Part shown: in pieces, positions 56,191-64,000 of the stretch
Numbering within the stretch: position 1 is the first letter of the stretch
Layout of the letters: each line of letters opens with the position of its first letter
DNA from: Lineus longissimus
Lineage: Eukaryota; Nemertea; Pilidiophora; Heteronemertea; Lineidae
Assembly (NCBI RefSeq): GCF_910592395.1
Contig: NC_088319.1
Location: 1,862,001 to 1,926,000 of the forward strand
Direction: 5' to 3'
DNA: 64,000 nucleotides
The notes under the pieces: generated by a model
Database searches by the model: none
The model's input: the letters and a program-made list of their open reading frames with translations, nothing else
Told to the model about the DNA's origin: nothing
Translations under genes and position numbers: made by a program

Positions 56191-57110
56191 CAATTTTGAG
56201 TCAGTCGAGCTCAACCCGCCAGATCATCCACACTTAGGCTAACACTCCTTGAGAGGACCCTCACGCACACTTACTCATAAAGACCTCGTGGCTCTGAATC
56301 AACAGGCACTGCAGACCTGAAAAACTGCTCAACATCATAAGAAGAGAGGAGGTAAGCACATGACCCGGGCCCTTGCAATATTGTACCATCACTAGGGAAT
56401 GCAGCAGTCAAGGGACCAGTCAGCACTTTAAGCTGCATCCAAAACTCGCCGCTCTTGTGTTGCTGAGCCTAGGTATTCTATCATGCTCCATTCGCCAAAA
56501 ATTAATGCTGTGAAAATATTTAAGGTCTACAGTTGTCTAAGGTTCCATCATTATTCATCACGCAACTCAATACACAATTTTTTTCTCAACCCGGCAGATC
56601 ATCCACACTTAGGCTAACACTCCTTGAGAGGAACCTCACACTCACTTACTCGTGAAGACATCGTGGCTCTGAATCAACCGGCACTGCAGGACTGAAAATC
56701 TGCTCAACACCACAAGAAGAGAGGAGGTAAGCACATGACCGGGGCCTTTCACTAGTGTACCACAACTAGGGGTTCCAGCAGTCACAGGGACCAGTCAGCA
56801 GTTTCAGCTGCATCCCCTACTTGAAACACTGCAGCCTATTTATTTCTATCATGCTCCATTCGCCAAAAATTAATGCTGTGAAAATATTTAAGTTCTACAG
56901 TTTTCTGAGGTTCTATGATACTCAATAAATAATTTTTTTCTTCATTTTTCAGTAAGTTTGAGCTGAGTCGAGCTCAACCCTGCAAGGTCATCTATGCAGT
57001 TCCCACGGGGACCCTCGCACGTACTCACTCGTAATGACCTCATGGATCGTACTTCAACAGGTATTGGACTGAAAAAACTGCTCAACACCAAGACATGAGA
57101 ATAGTGAGTT
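56191..57110 (+). repeat. Cassette array block 3
   Basis: Cassettes 56223-56351 and 56598-56726 (129 nt each), then the variant terminal cassette at about 56950-57110. Confidence 0.9.
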
Positions 57111-57281
57111 TTTGATAGAGAGTTTTATATATCGCTTGTCACTGTACTGTTTACTGTATGAAACTGCTCTAAAATCGCACACATTATCATCTAGCCTGTC
57201 CAGAGACCTTGCTGGAGAACGAAGGGCAGCCACAATCTAGCGCACACAAGGACTTTTCAGGTCAGTTGAGAGTTACAAAAT

Positions 57282-57356
57282 GGCTCCGGCCAGGTATCGA
57301 AGACGGGACCGCCGCCTGATTACAAGGTTGATGCTCAACTGTTGTGACCACGATGC
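57282..57356 (-). mobile_element. tRNA-derived SINE head, copy 3
   Basis: Same sequence as 52211-52286. Confidence 0.5.
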
Positions 57357-57499
57357 TAAGCACATGACTGCACTAGGGTTTAACCACTAGGGGTTCGAGT
57401 AGACACGGGGACAGCCCCTTTAGCTGCCACACAGTGGACCCTAGCTATAGCACCCCAAAATTCCATCAGCCAGGGTGTCTTGCAACTCTCGCTACACAC

Positions 57500-58500
57500 C
57501 ACCACTCACGCCTAATAAAAGGTTTTAATCACTTTTCTCAAGGAAAAACAAATATCCCTTTTTTCAAGGACAAGTTGCAAAAATAACCAACCAAACGAGC
57601 CAAATAGTTTCTCAAAATCAATATCACAGATTTCTTACCATTTCTAAAGGACCGATTGGAAAAATTCCCAACCAATTGAGTTAAATGCTTCCTCAAAATA
57701 AAAATTGTACTGATAAACTAGGGATATTTTTCTACTTCTAAAGGACAAGTTGCAGAAATTACCAATCAACCAAGCCAAATAGGTCTCAAAATTAAGTTAA
57801 CTGCTTTGTCATAGTCAAAGTTTACAAATATCTCACAGATTTTTTGCCATTTCTAAAGGGCCAGTTGCAAAAATTTCCAACCAATTCAGTTAGATACTCT
57901 TCCAAAATCAATATCAACTAATATCTCATGGATATTTCTTAATTTCTATCGGCTGAGTTGCAAAAATTCCCCAACGATCAAGTTAAATGCCTTCTCAAAA
58001 TAAAAATTGTACTATATGTATATACTAGGGATATTTTGCCATTTCTAAAGGACCAGTTGCAAAAATCACCAATCAACCAAGCCAAAATAAAAATCTCAAA
58101 ATGAATAATTACAGACATCTCACAGATTGTTTTCCATTTCTAAACGACTAATTGAAAAAATTCCCCACCAATCGAGTTGAATGCTTTCTCAAAATAAATA
58201 ATGTACTAATAAAATAGGGATATTTTTCTGTTTCGAAAGAACCAGTTGCAAAAATTACCAATCAACCGATCAGCCAAATAGTTCTTAAAATCAAGTTATA
58301 AAGTGCTTTGTCAAAATCAAAATTACTAATATCTCACAGATTTCTTTTTCCAAGGACCAATTGAGTTGAATACTTTACCAAGTATATTTTTCATTTTGTA
58401 TAATAAAATATACCAGATCACAAATCGCAATATATTTGTAAATATATTTGTAAATCTAGCATCAAAAATTTGTCATGTTCGGACATCAAATATGGCCACC
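57500..58500 (+). repeat. AT-rich tandem block, copy 2
   Basis: Duplicate of 52435-53470 with small indels. Confidence 0.85.
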
Positions 58501-58980
58501 AGGCAGCCATCTTGAAAAGTAAACAATGTCCTTCTACTCTGAAACTAATGATCTGATTGGAACCAAATGTCATGTAATTTTATATGTATGTACTCTCTAC
58601 AGCATCCCTGAATTTCAGTCAATATGATAACCAATATAGCCGCCAGGAGGCCATCTTGAAAATTAAACAAAGTCCTATTTCTCTGAAACTCATATTCAGA
58701 TTGCAACCAAATTTCAGGTGATTGTGTATCTTAGTTCTTTTTACAATATCCTCAATTTTCAGTTAAATCTGATGACAAATATGGCCTCCAGGCTGCCATC
58801 TTGAAAATTCAACCAAGTCCTATTACTCTTCAACTGTTCAACAGATGTCAACTAATTTCCATGTGACATGTTCATGTACACTCTACAATAACCCTGAATC
58901 TCATGAACAATATGTGAATATGGCCGTCAGGTGGCAATCTTGAAAATTCAATAAAATCTTTAAATTCTCCATAAAAGCTC
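58480..58980 (+). repeat. Four diverged roughly 140-bp repeats
   Basis: The segment AATATGGCC...CAGG..GCCATCTTGAAAA followed by AA/CAA...GTCCT and CTCTGAAACT recurs near 58490, 58630, 58775 and 58918. A relative lies at 53420-53480. Confidence 0.65.
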
Positions 58981-59736
58981 CACTACCACACCACTTCCTC
59001 TAAGATTGCAAAATTGACTGTAATGCAGCAGACTAGACTGTTTAATGTCGCAGTAGAACTCATGGCAATTTTTACACAATCTCAAGTCTGTCATTTCTGT
59101 GACACCATGTGACAGAGGTTCAAAGGTCTGACATGTTCACAGGGATAAATACACTCTGCCAAAACCATGACACATATGTGTCAATCCAGATTGGTTAAGT
59201 GATCCCCCCCCTGACTTGAATTTATAAAAATAACCTTTCGTCACAATAATTTTTTATCAGTTTTTCGAAACATGATCTGACTGGACCGCATTTATCTGAA
59301 GGGTAAGACATGATGATGTGATCAAACCAAGAATTTGAAGTTTGGTATTTCAAATCTTGATTTGGAGTGAGCTTTCTGGGCTTTTGTATAAACGACACCT
59401 TATTGAACCTGCTGGGGTGCCTTAGTGATGAAATATGTTAATGGCCTTTGCATGATCAGAAATGCTGGTATTAATAAGATAAAACAAACTGAAAACAAAA
59501 AATACTGATATCAGCTCCATTTGGCTGCAATTTGTCCAATTTATGTCGATATTATAGGAGTTTTATATGGATACCAGAAGTAGGTTATTTTTTTTCGTTT
59601 CACCTGGTACCAACTTGATCAAGTTTCAAGTTGTTTTGGGTCAAAATATCTTAAAGGGAGTGTTTAGGCAAAGCTGTAAGTAGCCCAGGGATTACTGTAA
59701 GCATTGGTACTGTACAGACAACGTTTAGTGATAATG
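58981..59736. other. Gene-free spacer upstream of gene B
   Basis: No gene, RNA or clear repeat recognised. Confidence 0.4.
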
Positions 59737-59933
59737 TTAAAGGGGGACTATAGGCAGGAGCAGAGGGGGTAATTTGGTCATCTTCAGGTGACTATTAAAT
59801 ATACACAGTACTGGTCCTGGGTCATGTCAGATTCAGCACTAAATATATTCCTCGTACAAGCGTGAATCATTTCTGTGAGATGTTAGAGACCCCTATCTTG
59901 CCTACCTAGCTGCTGCCTATATTGTCCCTTTAA
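59737..59933. mobile_element. TTAA MITE family M2, copy 3
   Basis: 197 bp bounded by TTAA; left TTAAAGGGGGACTATAGGCAGG, right GCTGCCTATATTGTCCCTTTAA. It lies 32 bp before the duplicated 5' flank of gene B. Confidence 0.8.
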
Positions 59934-59964
59934 AGCCAAATCTAATATGGGTACGAGTGAATTT

Positions 59965-60504
59965 AGATTTTCCCACGTTGATGTAAAAGTTTGGGAATTC
60001 CTTTTGCTTCAAAAGTGAAATTATTAAAAATTATGAAATTATTAATGGTGGGGAAGAACACTGAGGAGTGTGCAGTGTCTTTGTTTCTTATGTCGCATTT
60101 CAACAATTTCATTGATTTATTTTGTTCAGAGAAACTTTCTGCACTTGAATTAAGATCAAACCGGTTAAGATAATTGATTTCGCCAGCAAATGAATATAGT
60201 TCATAATGTCGGTTATAATTTGTGCACAGGAGGAAACTGACAATACAACCTACAGATATATTGAGAGTTTTGAACCGAAACCTTGAATAAATGACCCTCT
60301 TATTCTTTTCATAGTTTTCCCCCCCCCCCCCCCAGTGGTCATTTATTGCCAAATCTTTCATCAATCTTCGGCTGGGAACTTTGCAGTATATCATCATCTT
60401 GCAGGTTAAAACGGCATGCAGATGAAAAGAAAAGCCCAGGAGACAGTGAAGCTGGTTCCAGAAAGCGCAAACTCGAGAATAGAAACGACAAGCTTGCTTC
60501 GAAC
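59965..60504 (+). promoter_or_regulatory. Duplicated 5' flank of ankyrin-cGLR gene B
   Basis: Nearly identical to 407-945, including the poly-C tract (60320-60333), the TTGCAG acceptor-like site and the open frame from the poly-C region. Beyond the start of this block the two genes have unrelated upstream DNA, so the duplication breakpoint is at about 59965. Confidence 0.65.
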
Positions 60505-63500
60505 ATGGAAGAAAATCAACGAGGACAGAGTGGACATGGAGCAGACAAGCAGGAGGGTCATGACGCCAAAGTCGATGGAACTGGAACAGGACAGGGTCAC
60601 AGGAAACATAAAGCTGTGGTAACTGGAGATGGAGTTAAAATTGATTTGGAGACTGTTAATAGAGCCTTTCTTGAATTAGCAGAGAAAGGTCGTCGAGATA
60701 CTGTTAAGATATTGATAGATGCTGAGGCTGATGTTAATGCCAAGGACATTAACAATGACATACTCTTGCTTGCATCAGCATCTGGAGGTCATTCTGATAC
60801 TGTAAAGATATTGATAGATGCTGGGGCTGATGTTGATGCCAAGGACATTAACAATGTCACACCCTTGCTTGCATCAGCATCGGGAGGTCATTCTGATACT
60901 GTCAAGATATTGATAGATGCTGGGGCAGATGTTAATGCCAAGACCACTAACAATGACACACCCTTGCTTGCATCAGCATCGGAAGGTCATTCTGATACTG
61001 CCAAGATATTGATAGATGCTGGGGCTGATGTTAATGCCAAGAACACTAACAATGACACACCCTTGCTTGCATCAGCATCGGGAGGTCATTCTGATACTGC
61101 CAAGATATTGATAGATGCTGGGGCTGATGTTGATGGCAAGACCACTTACAATGTCACACCCTTGCATGAAACATCATGGAGAAGTCATGATGATACTGTA
61201 ATGAAATTTATAGATGATGTGGCTGATGTTCTTGCCAACTACACTTACAATGACACACCCTTGCTTGCATCAGCACGGGGAGGTCATTCTGATACTGTCA
61301 AGATATTGATAGATGCTGGGGCTGATGTTGATGCAAAGGGCACTAACAATGTCACACCCTTGCTTGCATCAGCACGGGGAGGTCATTCTGATACTGTCAA
61401 GATATTGATAGATGCTGTGGCTGATGTTCTTGCCAACTACACTAACAATGACACACCCTTGCTTGCATCAGCACGGGGAGGTCATTCTGATACTGTCAAG
61501 ATATTGATAGATGCTGGGGCTGATGTTGATGCAAAGGGCACTAACAATGACACACCCTTGCTTGCATCAGCACGGGCAGGTCATTCTGATACTGCCAAGA
61601 TATTGATAGATTCTGGGGCTGATGTTAATGCAAAGGGCGCTAACAATGACACACCCTTGCTTGCATCAGCACGGGCAGGTCATTCTGATACTGCCAAGAT
61701 ATTGATAGATGCTGGGGCTGATGTTGATGCAAAGGACACTGACAATGACACACCCTTGCTTGCATCAGCACGGGCAGGTCATTCTGATACTGTCAAGATA
61801 TTGATAGATGCTGTGGCTGATGTTGATGCCAAGGACACTAACAATGTCACACCCTTGCTTGCATCAGCATGGGAAGGTCATTCTGATACTGTCAAGATAT
61901 TGATAGATGCTGGGGCTGATGTTAATGCCAAGAGCACTAACAATGTCACACCCTTGCATAAATCAGCATGGGAAGGTCATTCTGATACTGTCAAGATATT
62001 GATAGATGCTGGGGCTGATGTTAATGCCAAGGACACTAACAATGTCACACCCTTGCATAAATCAGCATGGGAAGGTCATTCTGATACTGTCAAGATATTG
62101 ATAGATGCTGGGGCTGATGTTAATGCCAAGGACACTAACAATGTCACACCCTTGCATAAATCAGCATCGGAAGGTCATTCTGATACTGTCAAGATATTGA
62201 TAGATGCTGGGGCTGATGTTGATGCAAAGGGCACTAACAATGTCACACCCTTGCTTGCATCAGCACGGGGAGGTCATTCTGATACTGTCAAGATATTGAT
62301 AGATGCTGGGGCTGATGTTAATGCCAAGAACACTGACAATGACACACCCTTGCTTGCATCAGTACGGGGAGGTCATTCTGATACTGTCAAGATATTGATA
62401 GATGCTGGGGCTGATGTTGATGCCAAGGACATTAACAATGTCACACCCTTGCATTATATAGCATTGGAAGGTCATTCTGATACTGTCAAGATATTGATAG
62501 ATGCTGGGGCTGATGTTCATGCCAAGAACACTAACAATGTCACACCCTTGCATTATTCAGCATGGGAAGGTCATTCTGATACTGTCAAGATATTGATAGA
62601 TGCTGGGGCTGATGTTGATGCCAAGAACACTAACAATTTCACACCCTTGCATTATTCAGCATGGGAAGGTTATTCTGATACTGTCAAGATATTGATAGAT
62701 GCTGGAGCTGATGTTAATGCCAAGAACACTAACAATGACACACCCTTGCATAAATCAGCATGGGGAGGTCATTCTGATACTGTCAAGATATTGATAGATG
62801 CTGGGGCTGATGTTGATGCCAAGAACACTAACAATGACACACCCTTGTTTGCATCAGCACGGGCAGGTCATTCTGATACTGCCAAGATATTGATAGATGC
62901 TGGGGCTGATGTTGATGCCAAGAACACTAACAATGTCACACCCTTGCATAAATCAGCATTGGGAGGTCATTCTGATACTGTCAAGATATTGATAGATGCT
63001 GGGGCTGATGTTAATGCCAAGGACACTAACAATGTCACACCCTTGCTTGCATCAGCACGGGGAGGTCATTCTGATACTGTCAAGATATTGATAGATGCTG
63101 GGGCTGATGTTAATGCCAAGGACACTAACAATGTCACACCCTTGCATAAATCAGCATGGGGAGGTCATTCTGATACTGCCAAGATATTGATAGATGCTGG
63201 GACTGATGTTAATGCCAAGACCACTAACAATGTCACACCCTTGCTTGCATCAGCACGGGGAGGTCATTCTGATACTGTCAAGATATTGATAGATGCTGGG
63301 GCTGATGTTGATGCAAAGGGCACTAAGAATGACACACCCTTGCTTGCATCAGCATCGGAAGGTCATTCTGATACTGTCAAGATATTGATAGATGCTGGGG
63401 CTGATGTTGATGCAAAGGGCATTAACAATGACACACCCTTGCTTGCATCAGCACGGGGAGGTCATTCTGATACTGTCAAGATATTGATAGATGCTGGGGC

Positions 63501-64000
63501 TGATGTTGATGCCAAGGACATTACCAATGTCACACCCTTGCATTATTCAGCATCGGCAGGTCATTCTGATACTGTCAAGATATTGATAGATGCTGGGGCT
63601 GATGTTAATGCCAAGACCACTAACAATGTCACACCCTTGCTTGCATCAGCACGGGGAGGTCATTCTGATACTGTCAAGATATTGATAGATGCTGGGGCTG
63701 ATGTTGATGCAAAGGGCATTAACAATGTCACACCCTTGCATAAATCAGCATTGGGAGGTCATTCTGATACTGTCAAGATATTGATAGATGCTGGGGCTGA
63801 TGTTAATGACAAGGACATTACCAATGACACACCCTTGCATAAATCAGTATGGGGAGGTCATTCTGATACTGTCAAGATATTGATAGATGCTGGGGCTGAT
63901 GTTGATGCCAAGGACATTACCAATGTCACACCCTTGCATTATTCAGCATCGGCAGGTCATTCTGATACTGTCAAGATATTGATAGATGCTGGGGCTGATG
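60505..64000 (+). CDS. Ankyrin-array protein, gene B (partial, runs off window)
   Basis: Start codon, N-terminal region and first repeats match gene A; by eye the 182 bp between ATG and array differ at only one base (CTTGGA to CATGGA). The frame is open to the window end, giving at least 1,165 codons. It holds 33 complete 33-residue ankyrin repeats and the start of a 34th. By homology to gene A a cGLR nucleotidyltransferase domain should follow beyond the window, but this is inferred. Repeat 1 has E for G in DAGAD. Repeats near 61183-61240 and 61411-61450 carry an odd variant (VADVLANYT), and the first of these is strongly diverged (SHDDTVMKFIDD). Confidence 0.85.
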   Translation, partial: MEENQRGQSGHGADKQEGHDAKVDGTGTGQGHRKHKAVVTGDGVKIDLETVNRAFLELAEKGRRDTVKILIDAEADVNAKDINNDILLLASASGGHSDTVKILIDAGADVDAKDINNVTPLLASASGGHSDTVKILIDAGADVNAKTTNNDTPLLASASEGHSDTAKILIDAGADVNAKNTNNDTPLLASASGGHSDTAKILIDAGADVDGKTTYNVTPLHETSWRSHDDTVMKFIDDVADVLANYTYNDTPLLASARGGHSDTVKILIDAGADVDAKGTNNVTPLLASARGGHSDTVKILIDAVADVLANYTNNDTPLLASARGGHSDTVKILIDAGADVDAKGTNNDTPLLASARAGHSDTAKILIDSGADVNAKGANNDTPLLASARAGHSDTAKILIDAGADVDAKDTDNDTPLLASARAGHSDTVKILIDAVADVDAKDTNNVTPLLASAWEGHSDTVKILIDAGADVNAKSTNNVTPLHKSAWEGHSDTVKILIDAGADVNAKDTNNVTPLHKSAWEGHSDTVKILIDAGADVNAKDTNNVTPLHKSASEGHSDTVKILIDAGADVDAKGTNNVTPLLASARGGHSDTVKILIDAGADVNAKNTDNDTPLLASVRGGHSDTVKILIDAGADVDAKDINNVTPLHYIALEGHSDTVKILIDAGADVHAKNTNNVTPLHYSAWEGHSDTVKILIDAGADVDAKNTNNFTPLHYSAWEGYSDTVKILIDAGADVNAKNTNNDTPLHKSAWGGHSDTVKILIDAGADVDAKNTNNDTPLFASARAGHSDTAKILIDAGADVDAKNTNNVTPLHKSALGGHSDTVKILIDAGADVNAKDTNNVTPLLASARGGHSDTVKILIDAGADVNAKDTNNVTPLHKSAWGGHSDTAKILIDAGTDVNAKTTNNVTPLLASARGGHSDTVKILIDAGADVDAKGTKNDTPLLASASEGHSDTVKILIDAGADVDAKGINNDTPLLASARGGHSDTVKILIDAGADVDAKDITNVTPLHYSASAGHSDTVKILIDAGADVNAKTTNNVTPLLASARGGHSDTVKILIDAGADVDAKGINNVTPLHKSALGGHSDTVKILIDAGADVNDKDITNDTPLHKSVWGGHSDTVKILIDAGADVDAKDITNVTPLHYSASAGHSDTVKILIDAGAD
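60688..64000 (+). repeat. At least 33 x 99-bp coding ankyrin repeat array (gene B)
   Basis: Units start every 99 bp from 60688; the 34th starts at 63955 in perfect phase. It uses the same variable codons as gene A but in a different order and with extra combinations (HKSAWE, LASARA, LASASE, VADVLANY). Array length and order are therefore not conserved between the two copies. Confidence 0.97.

Overview
The window looks like nuclear DNA of a metazoan, most likely a marine invertebrate; I cannot resolve the phylum from sequence alone. Reasons: long AT-rich non-coding stretches, many families of short inverted-repeat elements, tRNA-derived SINEs, a Ty3-type LTR retrotransposon, a Penelope-like retroelement, and an animal-type cGAS-like (Mab-21) nucleotidyltransferase. 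Nothing suggests bacteria: there are no operons and no compact gene packing.

The gene content is two neighbouring copies of one unusual family. Gene A (ATG 946 to 6036, plus strand, apparently intronless over the whole frame) encodes a protein of about 1,696 residues. It has a basic N-terminus, 28 almost identical and perfectly phased 33-residue ankyrin repeats, several divergent ankyrin repeats, and a C-terminal cGAS-like receptor (cGLR/Mab-21) nucleotidyltransferase domain with all three acidic catalytic positions present. Gene B (ATG 60505, plus strand) starts with a nearly identical 5' flank and N-terminus and continues with at least 33 repeats in a different order, then runs off the window before any enzymatic domain is reached. 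A third, orphan piece of the same 5' flank lies at about 55641-55998. The repeat framework is frozen at DNA level, while a few codons vary. These fall at the ankyrin positions that normally contact ligands.

Between the genes, left to right: SINE, MITE and dispersed-repeat debris (6-10 kb); two minisatellites (10.15-11.34 kb); a decayed Penelope-like element on the minus strand (about 12.1-14.6 kb) with reverse transcriptase and GIY-YIG endonuclease remnants; an LTR retrotransposon with apparently identical LTRs (15615-24088), a -1 frameshift between gag and pol, and an internal deletion that removes most of RNase H; TTAA-flanked MITEs and a large inverted-repeat element (24.5-26.5 kb); mostly gene-free DNA with small repeats (27-35 kb); serially duplicated blocks with long G tracts (35-39 kb and 44-46.7 kb); and a foldback element with a Harbinger-like transposase remnant (about 41.9-43.2 kb).

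From 46.9 to 57.1 kb lies a tandem array of about 370-bp units. Each unit carries a 129-nt exon-like cassette between a polypyrimidine/AG acceptor and a GTAAGC-type donor, with stop codons in all frames. The array is interrupted by a roughly 1.95-kb repetitive insertion and has been duplicated together with SINE-like and AT-rich blocks and a piece of the gene-family 5' flank.

The candidate undescribed system is the ankyrin-array cGLR family: a predicted nucleotide second-messenger enzyme fused to a long, recombining, surface-variable recognition array, with at least two copies within 60 kb.
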